Below are positions 26,223 to 35,548 of a DNA stretch of 64,000 nt, one piece after another. This DNA comes from Vreelandella neptunia. GTDB lineage: Bacteria > Pseudomonadota > Gammaproteobacteria > Pseudomonadales > Halomonadaceae. Location of the stretch: the NCBI RefSeq assembly GCF_000712975.1, contig NZ_JHQL01000003.1, positions 124,001 to 188,000 on the forward strand. The letters are read 5' to 3'. Within the stretch, counting starts at the first letter, position 1; each line of letters begins with the position of its first letter. The translations under genes and the position numbers were made by a program. A model generated the notes under the pieces. That model was not told the origin of the DNA and made no database searches. It worked only from the letters and a program-made list of their open reading frames with translations.

Positions 26223-26254
26223 TTATCTTATTTTTTGTTACAAAAATAAGATAA
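26223..26254. promoter_or_regulatory. AT-rich inverted repeat upstream of the FeaR-like gene
   Basis: TTATCTTATTTTTTG, three bases, then CAAAAATAAGATAA form a 14-bp inverted repeat with one extra T in the left arm. It lies about 100 bp upstream of the regulator start, just before the repeat array. It could be an operator or a terminator-like hairpin. Confidence 0.6.
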
Positions 26255-26282
26255 ATATATGAATTTAAGAATCATTTTATGC

Positions 26283-27121
26283 CTGGGTGTACCGCCTGCG
26301 CTCGTTCCTCACGATCGGCGTTACCGCGCGCTACTAGTGTATTGAATTCATCGGGATTTTGGATGGGTGCCTTTGGGCGTCGTTCCGCCGCCTTCCGCGG
26401 GTGCCGCCTGCGCTCGTTCCTCGCGACCGGCGTTACCACGCGCTACTAGTGCATTGAATTCATCGGGATTTTGGATGGGTGCCTTTGGGCGTCGTTCCGC
26501 CGCCTTTCGCGGGTGCCGCCTGCGCTCGTTCCTCGCGACCGGCGTTACCGCGCGCTACTAATGTATTGCGTGCACAGGTGTTGTAGTGCGGCGTAAGCGT
26601 CAGCGCACCCGCAAAGGCAGCGCGCAGCGGTGCTGGGGTTGGGAGCGGTACCTTTGGGCGTCGTTCCGCCGCCTTTCGCGGGTGCCGCCTGCGCTCGTTC
26701 CTCGCGATCGGCGTTACCACGCGCTACTAATGTATTGTGCACACAGGTGTTGTAGTGCGGCGTAAGCGTCAGCGCACCCGCAAAGGCAGCGCACAGCGGT
26801 GCTGGGGTTGGGAACGGTGCCTTTGGGCGTCGTTCCGCCGCCTTTCGCGGGTGCCGCCTGCGCTCGTTCCTCGCGACCGGCGTTACCGCGCGCTACTTTA
26901 AGTATTGCGTGCACAGGTGTTGTAGTGCTGCGTAAGCGTCAGCGCACCCGCAAAGGCAGCGCGCAGCGGTGCTAGGGTTGTGAGAAGTGCCTTTGGGCGT
27001 CGTTCCGCCGCCTTTCGCGGGTGCCGCCTGCGCTCGTTCCTCGCGATCGGCGTTACCACGCGCTACTAATGTATTGTGCACACAGGTGTTGTAGTGCGGC
27101 GTAAGCGTCAGCGCACCCGCG
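26283..27121. repeat. REP-type repeat array next to a RAYT gene
   Basis: Six copies of the core GCGCTCGTTCCTC(G/A)CGA start at 26298, 26410, 26522, 26691, 26860 and 27030. Spacings are 112, 112, 169, 169 and 170 bp. Short units carry only the half ending in ACGCGCTAC, which reads GTAGCGCG on the minus strand. Long units add TGTATTG(T/C)(G)...CAGGTGTT and a plus-strand GTAGTGCGGCGTAAGCG with GTGCG...CGCAC pairing. GTAG signatures in opposite orientation around a spacer of about 25 nt are the BIME arrangement of REP elements. The array stops 12 bp from the RAYT stop codon. Open frames inside it are repeat artefacts. Confidence 0.9.
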
Positions 27122-27132
27122 GGTGTGCTGGA

Positions 27133-27642
27133 TTACTCACCATCAATATCAACTAGGGGCGGTGTGTCGTTTACTCCCCAATTATCTTGATACCATCCAT
27201 TTTTTACATGGCTGTGGAAGCTTGACCATGGCCAGTCGCGTGGTGCTTTGGCCCAACCATGTTTTACTGGGTTGTAATGGATGTAATCCATATGGTGTCG
27301 CCAATCTGCTTCGTTGCGGATGGCATGTTCCCAAAACCCTCTTTGCCACGCGGACGCTGTCTTGTTGGGTAGGGCGAAACTTCTGGAAGCAAATTTTTTA
27401 ATATCCCGCCAGCGTGATGAATAATCAGCGTCGCCTTGTGGAAGTGTCCAGAGGCAGTGGAGGTGATCGGGAAGTAAGACAACGGCTTCCATCATAAAAG
27501 GCTTATCCTTTTTTACTCGCCGGAAAGCCTGCCCAAGGGCGTCGATATTTTGCTGTTCTGCAAGTAGCGGTCGTCGGTCATGGGTGACCACCGTAAAGAA
27601 ATACGTTGCCCCAGGAATATAAGCGCGCCGGAATGTGGCCAT
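27133..27642 (-). CDS. REP-associated tyrosine transposase (RAYT)
   Basis: 169 residues of the IS200-like Y1 HUH family, RAYT clade. The HUH motif is LLPDHLHCLW with His60 and His62. The catalytic Tyr region is MDYIHYNPVKHGW (Tyr about 120), followed by the clade-typical DWPWSSFH. The N-terminus RRAYIPGATYFFTVVT is also characteristic. RAYTs cut and rejoin single-stranded REP DNA with a GTAG-type signature and are thought to spread REPs. The gene abuts the repeat array, so the pair forms a REPtron-like unit. It has no flanking IS ends and appears domesticated. Confidence 0.93.
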   Translation of the reverse strand: MATFRRAYIPGATYFFTVVTHDRRPLLAEQQNIDALGQAFRRVKKDKPFMMEAVVLLPDHLHCLWTLPQGDADYSSRWRDIKKFASRSFALPNKTASAWQRGFWEHAIRNEADWRHHMDYIHYNPVKHGWAKAPRDWPWSSFHSHVKNGWYQDNWGVNDTPPLVDIDGE

Positions 27643-29392
<1,750 letters not shown>

Positions 29393-29428
29393 TCGCTTTT
29401 ATTAGCTAAACCACATACACTGTTACGA

Positions 29429-29462
29429 CACAGTCCTTTCCCTTTGGGGAAGGGCTGTTTTC
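29429..29462 (+). terminator. Rho-independent terminator after gdhA
   Basis: ACAGTCCTTTCCC and GGGAAGGGCTGT form a strong, slightly mismatched stem around a short TTTG loop, followed by TTTTCG. Confidence 0.85.
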
Positions 29463-29538
29463 GTTGGTGCGCTATAAGGGGGAGATCTTAAGCGCATCCA
29501 TTGGTATCACCGCTATTTGCTTTCCAAGGAGAGTAGAC

Positions 29539-29952
29539 ATGGGGCAGCGTCCTCCTATTATTATTAATCGCCTTGATGCCGACCGGCTTCAGCGCTTGAT
29601 TGATACGGCATCTGAAAAAGACATGATGGTTGCGGAGCTGCTTGAAGAAGAATTAGCTCGCGGAGAGGTGCTTGATCCTCAGGATATTCCTGAGGATGTG
29701 GTGAGCATGAATAGTCAGGTGCGCTTTACGGATTTAACCCGTGAGCGTCAGATGATTCGTACCTTGGTTTATCCTCATGCCCTTGAAAGCGTTGAAGATG
29801 GTATCTCAGTGATGGCACCTATTGGTGCGGCGTTAATTGGCTTACGAGTCGGCGATGTGATCGAGTGGCCGCTACCCAACAACACTGAGGTACGCCTGCG
29901 CATTGATGCGATTTTCTGGCAGCCCGAGCGTGAAAAGCAGTTTCATCGGTAA
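29539..29952 (+). CDS. rnk: Regulator of nucleoside diphosphate kinase (Rnk)
   Basis: 137 residues from ATG 29539 behind AAGGAGAG; the longer open frame from 29464 overlaps the gdhA terminator and is rejected. The start MGQRPPIIINRLDADRL and the segments PHALESVEDGISVMAPIGAA and LRVGDVIEWPLP match Rnk. Rnk is a GreA/GreB-like protein that binds RNA polymerase, with a short N-terminal coiled coil and an FKBP-like C-terminal domain. It has been linked to nucleotide pools and alginate production in Pseudomonas. The next DNA is a transposase remnant starting 6 bp after the stop. Confidence 0.93.
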   Translation: MGQRPPIIINRLDADRLQRLIDTASEKDMMVAELLEEELARGEVLDPQDIPEDVVSMNSQVRFTDLTRERQMIRTLVYPHALESVEDGISVMAPIGAALIGLRVGDVIEWPLPNNTEVRLRIDAIFWQPEREKQFHR

Positions 29953-29958
29953 GTAGGC

Positions 29959-30262
29959 GGTGTTGACCTGGGGCTGACCCACCGCGTCATCACCAGTGAC
30001 GGCGACAAAGTTCCTACCCCGCGCTTTCTGCGGCGCACTGAGCAAAAGCTGGCACGGGCACAGCGCTGTTTATCGCGCAAACAGAAAAACTCGAACAACC
30101 GCACCAAGGCGCGGCACCGGGTGGCCAAGGCCATTAGCGACGTGGGCTGGCATCAGCTCACCCAACAACTGACTTACAAGGCCGAGCGGTACGGGCGTGA
30201 CTTTGTTCAGATCGGCAAGTAGTTTCCCAGCTCGAAGCACTGTTTTCACTGTGGTCATCGAG
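29959..30262 (+). pseudogene. Decayed TnpB (IS200/IS605 OrfB) fragment
   Basis: Conceptual translation from 29959 gives GVDLGLTHRVITSDGDKVPT (RuvC-I with Asp), PRFLRRTEQKLARAQRCLSRKQ, then, across an internal deletion, AISDVGWHQLTQQLTYKAER and, after a TAG stop, FPSSKHCFHCGH (zinc-ribbon start). The usual Trp of the WFPSSK motif has become the stop. The RuvC-II Glu region, the N-terminus and the last third are missing. It differs from the intact tnpB at 51.8 kb, so it comes from another element. It starts directly behind rnk. Confidence 0.85.
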
Positions 30263-30286
30263 TAATTTTCTATATCACTGTCTCTA

Positions 30287-30337
30287 TTGGATATAATAGT
30301 AGCCATTATGCGGTTTTAATCCATATAATGGACATTA
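30287..30337 (+). promoter_or_regulatory. Promoter/operator region of hipBA
   Basis: Two perfect TATAAT boxes lie at 30292-30297 and 30324-30329, without convincing -35 boxes. The second sits inside the palindrome TCCATATAATGGA (30320-30332). GGATA at 30289 and TATCC near 30340 form a wider inverted pair. HipB of E. coli binds TATCC/GGATA half sites, so self-repression by HipB is likely here. Spacing differs from the E. coli consensus. Confidence 0.5.
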
Positions 30338-30358
30338 TTGTATCCATTCTGGTTTCTG

Positions 30359-30652
30359 ATGATGAATCTTACATTACTAGATGATACCGATGTGAGCCAA
30401 GCGTATGCCACTTACTTACGTGAGTTACGCCAACAAGCAAAGTTATCACGAGCTGCACTGGCAGAGCGCAGCTGTGTACCAGCAGCGACCATTAAGAAGT
30501 TTGAGCTGACTGGGCAAATTTCATTTCGCCAACTGCTGTTGCTTTGGCAGACACTCGACTCGTTGGATCGGCTTTATCAGCTCACTCAACCAAGCAAGAA
30601 TCAAGCTACTGTCCCAAGTAGCATTGATGAGGTGCTAAAAGATGCCTTTTAA
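30359..30652 (+). CDS. hipB: HipB-like XRE-family antitoxin
   Basis: 97 residues from ATG 30359 (MMNLTLLDDTDVSQAYATYL); a longer frame begins at a TTG at 30338 inside the operator. The helix-turn-helix is LRELRQQAKLSRAALAERSCVPAATIKKFE, given here as residues about 24-53, a lambda-repressor-like fold. It overlaps hipA by 11 bp, the usual antitoxin-first arrangement. HipB neutralises HipA and represses the operon. Confidence 0.85.
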   Translation: MMNLTLLDDTDVSQAYATYLRELRQQAKLSRAALAERSCVPAATIKKFELTGQISFRQLLLLWQTLDSLDRLYQLTQPSKNQATVPSSIDEVLKDAF

Positions 30653-31997
30653 ACCTATCCAAAAACTCAACGTAGCTCGAACCTTAAGCTCAGGTGAGCA
30701 GGTGGCAGTCGGTGTGTTGGCTCAGAATCGGCAAGGCGTTTTTTTTCAGTATGTTGACAGCTATGTGAAGCAGTTTGGAAATTTGTCGCCTTTTACTTTG
30801 CAAACCAATACGCAAGTGCAAGCCGCCCCGAAACAGCCTCATCAAGGTGTGCATGGTGTATTTGGTGATTGCTTACCTGATGGCTGGGGAATGCTGTTGC
30901 AAGATCGTATTTTCCGTCAAAAGGGCATTCTCCCTAATCAATTAACGGCGATGGATAGACTGGCCTTTGTTGGTGATAAAGGTATGGGGGCGCTCTCTTT
31001 CTTGCCGGCATCTGAGTTCTCAACTGAGCTCCAATCTGACATTGATTTAGCGACGTTGGGTTTAGAAGCGCAAACGCTCTTCGATGTTTCAATGTCTGAC
31101 CATATTGATAGCAACCACGATGATTTCGATGGGTACGCTCAGCAAGTGTTGGCCGCATTAGTGGCCGGTGGCAGTTCAGGAGGTGCAAGGCCTAAGGCGC
31201 AGATTTATATGCCTTCTGGCGAAATTAAACGTTGTCGAACATTCGCACAACGCGGTGATGAAGCTTGGCTGATTAAGTTTACTTCAAAGCATTTAGCGCT
31301 AGGGCATGAAGAAGGTCTGTGTGAGGCTGTCTATTTGCAAATGGCCGAGCAAGCCAAGTGTCAACCGCCGATTTGGCAACTTATTGAAGCGCCTCGCATT
31401 AGCGGTGCACCTGCGTGGTTAGCGCTTAAACGTTTTGACTATATGGCTGAGCGCTCTGCTTTAAGAGACGAACCTCATGCAGGCCGCCTTCATATGCACA
31501 GTGCCTGTGGTTTGCTGGATGCGGACTTTCGAACCCCAAGTTTAGATTATATTGACTTGATCAAAGCCAGCCGACAGTTGTGTAAATCCCCAGCCGCAGG
31601 GCAACTGCAATTTCGACGCGCCATATTTAATCTGCTGTCGTCTAACCAAGACGATCACAGTAAAAACTGGGCTTTTTTGCAGTCGGACGACGGTCAATGG
31701 CAGCCAGCCCCCTTTTACGATGTCACCTATAGCCCCCATCCATTTAACGAACACGCCACCGCTTTTGGTGGTTATGGCAAAGCTCCGCCGATTAAGGTCA
31801 TGCAAAAGCTTGCCGCAAGTGCCGGCTATGGGAGTTGGAATGAAGCGCGGCAAGTCGTTGAAGAAGTATCTCAAGCAATCAGCCAATTTGCTCATCTCGC
31901 ACAGCAGCAGGGGATCAGTAAAACGATAGTGTCATCTATCACTAAAACACTGGATCAGCGTAAACAGGAAAATGCAGCCCTTTTTCTACAACATTGA
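30642..31997 (+). CDS. hipA: HipA-like serine/threonine kinase toxin
   Basis: 451 residues. The N-terminal subdomain contains VHGVFGDCLPDGWGMLLQDR and the autophosphorylation/Gly-rich segment SSGGARPKA near residue 180. The kinase core shows WLIKF (ATP-binding Lys), WLALKRFDY, the catalytic loop NLLSSNQDDHSKNWAFL near residue 335, and the metal motif FYDVTYSPHP. HipA kinases phosphorylate targets such as glutamyl-tRNA synthetase and cause growth arrest or persistence. All key residues appear intact. The pair lies between a tnpB remnant and a transposon-end-like sequence, so it may be cargo. Confidence 0.9.
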   Translation: MPFKPIQKLNVARTLSSGEQVAVGVLAQNRQGVFFQYVDSYVKQFGNLSPFTLQTNTQVQAAPKQPHQGVHGVFGDCLPDGWGMLLQDRIFRQKGILPNQLTAMDRLAFVGDKGMGALSFLPASEFSTELQSDIDLATLGLEAQTLFDVSMSDHIDSNHDDFDGYAQQVLAALVAGGSSGGARPKAQIYMPSGEIKRCRTFAQRGDEAWLIKFTSKHLALGHEEGLCEAVYLQMAEQAKCQPPIWQLIEAPRISGAPAWLALKRFDYMAERSALRDEPHAGRLHMHSACGLLDADFRTPSLDYIDLIKASRQLCKSPAAGQLQFRRAIFNLLSSNQDDHSKNWAFLQSDDGQWQPAPFYDVTYSPHPFNEHATAFGGYGKAPPIKVMQKLAASAGYGSWNEARQVVEEVSQAISQFAHLAQQQGISKTIVSSITKTLDQRKQENAALFLQH

Positions 31998-32004
31998 TAT
32001 CCTT

Positions 32005-32035
32005 TCCCGACTTTAGGCAGGGGAGGACGTCAAGA
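32005..32035 (+). other. Probable right end (guide-RNA end) of a decayed TnpB element
   Basis: CCCGACTTTAGGCAGGGGAG followed by GACGTCAAG resembles the conserved right end of IS605-type OrfB elements: a stem around a CTTTAG-type loop, then GGGAGGATGTCAA. It lies in the same orientation as the tnpB remnant 1.75 kb upstream, with hipBA between. Recognised by memory of the motif only. Confidence 0.45.
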
Positions 32036-32159
32036 AGCTGCTACAACGGAGTTTTCGGAAGATGAGCGCTCGCCGTTGCTTCTTGCAAGGCCTGCCACAA
32101 AACCCTCCTAGCTATTCCCAGTTTACTATCAGCGCGAATAAGAGGGCTGATTAACTGCG

Positions 32160-32213
32160 TCACTATTGTTTTTATCACTATTGTTTTTATCACTATTGTC
32201 TTTATCACTATTG
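32160..32213. repeat. 15-bp tandem repeat covering the stop codon of the IclR gene
   Basis: Three exact or near-exact copies of TCACTATTGTTTTTA and a partial fourth are visible. On the minus strand each unit reads TAGTGATAA-like, so it carries TAG, TGA and TAA stops. The gene's own stop TAG (32210-32208) lies in the first unit met by ribosomes. Confidence 0.85.
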
Positions 32214-32885
32214 CCCAATCAGTTCCGCTAGCCGTATCGCGGAGGTCTTTACTTCATCAATCGCCCGCTCGCTATCTAGATCATCCATCGCGACGACTCC
32301 GACACAAGCTTCCATGCCAATGCTTGAACGGGTAGTGGGGATGTGGCTGGCGACGCCAACCGCGCCGCGCTGAAGTTGCCCCCGTGTAAGGCTATAGCCA
32401 TCAAGGCGGGCTTGCCTTACCGCTGGGCTGTCCTCTTCCTTCGGTGCTCGTCCTGCCAAAATCGCGATACCAGCCGCCCCTTGTGTTAACGGGTGGCGGC
32501 TGCCTACGCGATATCCCACCCGTAGCATTCCTTCTTCAGGCTCAGCCACCAGCGTCACCATGCACTCTTCCCCTTGGGCTAGAGAAATAAACGCAGTTGC
32601 GCGTGTTGCTTTGGCCAGGGTTTTTAACAATGGCAAGGCGACCGCATGGAGCTGGGGTTCAAAACGGGAAGCTAGCAAAGTAATGCCCGCGCCTAATCTA
32701 AGAGTGCCTCCCTGGGTGCGGGCAAGTAGTGCGTGTGATTCGAGTGTGGCGACGATGCGATAGGCGATCGCCCTATGTACGTCAAGCTCCTCAGCAAGCT
32801 TAGCGATGCTGATGCCCTCGTTATGCTCGGAAACTATTTTTAAGGCGAGCAGGCCGCGATCAAGCGTTTGAAGCGTGGACGACAT
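32208..32885 (-). CDS. IclR-family transcriptional regulator
   Basis: 225 residues. An N-terminal winged helix-turn-helix (about 1-65: LDRGLLALKIVSEHNEGISI, VHRAIAYRIVATLESHAL) is followed by an IclR effector domain (GYRVGSRHPLTQGAAGIAIL, GVASHIPTTRSSIGMEACVG). It is a little shorter than the usual 250 residues. It is divergent from the P450 gene across a 200-bp gap with an inverted repeat over the likely P450 promoter, so it is the probable local regulator. The effector is unknown. Confidence 0.9.
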   Translation of the reverse strand: MSSTLQTLDRGLLALKIVSEHNEGISIAKLAEELDVHRAIAYRIVATLESHALLARTQGGTLRLGAGITLLASRFEPQLHAVALPLLKTLAKATRATAFISLAQGEECMVTLVAEPEEGMLRVGYRVGSRHPLTQGAAGIAILAGRAPKEEDSPAVRQARLDGYSLTRGQLQRGAVGVASHIPTTRSSIGMEACVGVVAMDDLDSERAIDEVKTSAIRLAELIGQ

Positions 32886-32971
32886 CAGTAGGGAACCTCA
32901 GACAGACGTTTGCGGGTGGATAATGAACGACCGACAAGTATGGCGCAGTACCTTGGGGCTGCAAACACGTA

Positions 32972-33047
32972 TTGACGATGCGCGACACTTCATCTATTTT
33001 TTGTTTCTATAATAGATAATGATTGTGCGTTAATAGAGACAAAAATA
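32972..33047 (+). promoter_or_regulatory. P450 promoter with overlapping inverted repeat
   Basis: TTGACG (32972-32977), a 17-bp spacer and TATTTT (32995-33000) make a good sigma-70 promoter facing the P450 gene. Starting at the -10 box, TATTTTTTGTTTCTAT (32995-33010) is matched in reverse by ATAGAGACAAAAATA (33033-33047). This inverted repeat is a strong candidate operator for the divergently encoded IclR protein. Confidence 0.55.
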
Positions 33048-33085
33048 AAACAAACGTCTTGTTGAGCGTTCCCCTTGGAGACATC

Positions 33086-35461
33086 ATGACCACACCTGCA
33101 CGCCAGCCCGATAAAATGTCAGAAGGCTGTCCTTTTCATCAGCCAGCTGATGCCACTAGCCATGGAACTAGCCAAGCGCCCATGACATCACCGACGGGAT
33201 GCCCCGTTTCGCGGGATGCTGCTGCCTTTGATCCTTTCGGTGCGTCTTACCAGCTTGACCCCGCTGAAGCGTTGCGCTGGTCTCGCGAGCAGGAGCCGGT
33301 GTTCTTTAGTCCTAAGCTTGGCTATTGGGTTGTGAGCCGCTATGACGAGGTAAAAGCTGTTTTTCGTGACAATCTCACCTTTTCACCGGCGATTGCCCTG
33401 GAGAAACTGACGCCAGCGCCGCCAGAAGCGGTGAAAATTCTCGAAAGCTATGGCTTTGCAATGCGTCGCACCATGGTCAACGAGGATGAGCCAGACCATA
33501 TGGAGCGCCGCCGCCTGCTGATGGATGCTTTCCTGCCTGAGAACCTCGAGAAGCATGAGGCATGGGTGCGCGAGTTAGTGCGTAGCTATATGGATCATTT
33601 CATCGATAAAGGCCGCGCGGATCTGGTAGAAGAGATGTTTCGGGAAATTCCCATGACCGTGGCGCTGCGCTTTCTGGGGGTGCCCAGCGAAGATGCCAAA
33701 GAGCTTCGCAAATTCTCGGTCGCCCACACGCTTAACACCTGGGGCCGCCCCTCGCCAGAACAACAACTGAAGATTGCTGAAGACGTGGGTCAATTCTGGC
33801 AAACGGCGCAGGCTATTCTAGATCGCATGCGAGACGAGCCAACCGGTGAGGGGTGGATGTACGATTCAATCCGTATGCACCACCAGCACCCCGACGTTGT
33901 GCCTGAGAGTTACCTGCGCTCAATGATGATGGCGATTTTGGTGGCTGCCCATGAGACGACCGCTTTCGCCACCACGAACGCTTTCCGCATACTGCTATCG
34001 AACCGTGCTTCTTGGAACGATATTTGTGAGAACCCCACGCTAATCCCCAGCGCGATTGAGGAGTGTCTTCGTGCTGCTGGCTCTGTGGTGGCTTGGCGCC
34101 GTATCGCTACTGAGGATGCTGACGTAGGGGGTGTGACGATCCCCAAAGGTGGCAAACTGTTGTTAGTACAAGCGTCGGCTAACCGTGATCCACGCCATTT
34201 TGAAAACCCTGATGAGTTCGATATTTACCGCCATAACTCAGCGGAGCACTTCACCTTTGGTTACGGTGCGCATCAATGTATGGGGAAGAATATTGCTCGC
34301 ATGGAAATGCGTATTATCCTTGATGAATTTGTCCGCCGTTTACCCCATATACACCTCGTTGAAGACCAAGCGTTCGAATATCTGCCCAATACTTCTTTCC
34401 GTGGCCCAACCTCGCTTTGGGTGAAGTGGGACCCTGAACAGAACCCTGAACATCGTAACCGTGGGGTGCTTGAGAACCCAACGCATTTCCATATTGGTGC
34501 GCCTATTAAAGAGGATATTGTGCGCCGGGTTTTAGTCGCTGAGGTAGCGCGTGAAGCCGAGGAAGTCGTTCGGGTTGATCTTGTCGACCCCTATGGCCGT
34601 GAGCTGCCGGACTGGTCACCTGGCTCGCATATCGAGTTGGTCTCAGGCGAGTGGCGGCGCTATTACTCTTTGTGTGGCAAGCGTAATGACCGGCATCGTT
34701 TATCTATTGCTATCCTACGTGAGCCTTCGGGGCGTGGCGGTTCCTTACATTTTCACGAGACGATCAAACTAGGTGACGCACTGCATATTGCTGGTCCAAA
34801 GAATCATTTTCACCTGGATGAGACGGCAGAACGCTATATCTTGATAGCAGGCGGAATTGGTATTACGCCGATTCTTACTATGGCCGATCAGCTTAAGGCG
34901 TTAGGTAAGCCGTATACACTCCACTATTGCGGTGCTGGGCGGCGAACCATGGCCTTTTTGGAGCGCGTCGAGCGCGACCACAGCGAAGGACTCACCGTTC
35001 ATGCGAGTGATGAGGGCTGTCGGCTTGATATCTCGACCGCACTTAGCAGCGTGGCTGAGGGTGAGCAAGTCTACTGCTGTGGCCCTGAACGAATGTTAGA
35101 AGCCATTGAGCTATTGGCACAGAACTGGCCGGAAGGAACCTTACATGTTGAGCATTTTTCGGCTCGTTCTAACATCCTTGATCCTGAAAAAGAGCATGCC
35201 TTCGAGGCCGTGCTTACCGACTCTAACGTGACACTTCAGGTCGGTAATGATCAGACCTTGCTGGAAGCACTGACGGCGTTTGGCGTGGATGTGCCCAGCG
35301 ACTGCTGCGAAGGTTTGTGTGGTACGTGTGAAGTCGCCGTTGCCGAAGGGGACATTGATCACCGAGACTTGGTGCTCAGCCGTGCTGAGCGGTCTGCCGG
35401 TGATCGTATGATGGCCTGCTGTTCGAGAGCTAAGGGTGATCGTCTTGTACTCGCTCTCTAA
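33086..35461 (+). CDS. Self-sufficient cytochrome P450 fused to FMN/[2Fe-2S] reductase (CYP116B type)
   Basis: 791 residues from ATG 33086 (after TTGGAGA); the longer frame from 33023 has no ribosome-binding site. The P450 domain spans about 1-450: AAHETTAFATTNA (I-helix), EECLRAAGSVVAWRR (ExxR region) and FTFGYGAHQCMGK with the haem Cys at about 398. The reductase follows: RRYYSLCGK (flavin site), GGIGITPILTMADQ (NADH site), YCCGPERM, and a C-terminal ferredoxin with DCCEGLCGTCEVAV and the distant fourth Cys in MACCSRA. Electrons can thus pass from NAD(P)H through FMN and iron-sulfur to haem in one chain. Class VII P450s hydroxylate or dealkylate varied aromatics and ethers; the substrate here is unknown. 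Confidence 0.95.
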   Translation: MTTPARQPDKMSEGCPFHQPADATSHGTSQAPMTSPTGCPVSRDAAAFDPFGASYQLDPAEALRWSREQEPVFFSPKLGYWVVSRYDEVKAVFRDNLTFSPAIALEKLTPAPPEAVKILESYGFAMRRTMVNEDEPDHMERRRLLMDAFLPENLEKHEAWVRELVRSYMDHFIDKGRADLVEEMFREIPMTVALRFLGVPSEDAKELRKFSVAHTLNTWGRPSPEQQLKIAEDVGQFWQTAQAILDRMRDEPTGEGWMYDSIRMHHQHPDVVPESYLRSMMMAILVAAHETTAFATTNAFRILLSNRASWNDICENPTLIPSAIEECLRAAGSVVAWRRIATEDADVGGVTIPKGGKLLLVQASANRDPRHFENPDEFDIYRHNSAEHFTFGYGAHQCMGKNIARMEMRIILDEFVRRLPHIHLVEDQAFEYLPNTSFRGPTSLWVKWDPEQNPEHRNRGVLENPTHFHIGAPIKEDIVRRVLVAEVAREAEEVVRVDLVDPYGRELPDWSPGSHIELVSGEWRRYYSLCGKRNDRHRLSIAILREPSGRGGSLHFHETIKLGDALHIAGPKNHFHLDETAERYILIAGGIGITPILTMADQLKALGKPYTLHYCGAGRRTMAFLERVERDHSEGLTVHASDEGCRLDISTALSSVAEGEQVYCCGPERMLEAIELLAQNWPEGTLHVEHFSARSNILDPEKEHAFEAVLTDSNVTLQVGNDQTLLEALTAFGVDVPSDCCEGLCGTCEVAVAEGDIDHRDLVLSRAERSAGDRMMACCSRAKGDRLVLAL

Positions 35462-35548
35462 TAGCTAACAATTAATAAGCAACAACTAACAACATTAAAA
35501 CGCAACACCTTGCATGCCACTTCTGAAATGAACGAGAGGATATTAATA

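Noticed and set aside
26460-27081. Minus-strand open frames of 62-86 codons with repeated ARGNAGREERAQAAPAKGG peptides
   Set aside because: They are the REP array read as protein; the same peptide recurs because the DNA repeats. No ribosome-binding sites or conserved starts.
26283-27121. Possible CRISPR array
   Set aside because: Units are 112 and 169 bp with conserved DNA throughout, no short direct repeat with unique spacers, and no cas genes; a RAYT gene is adjacent.
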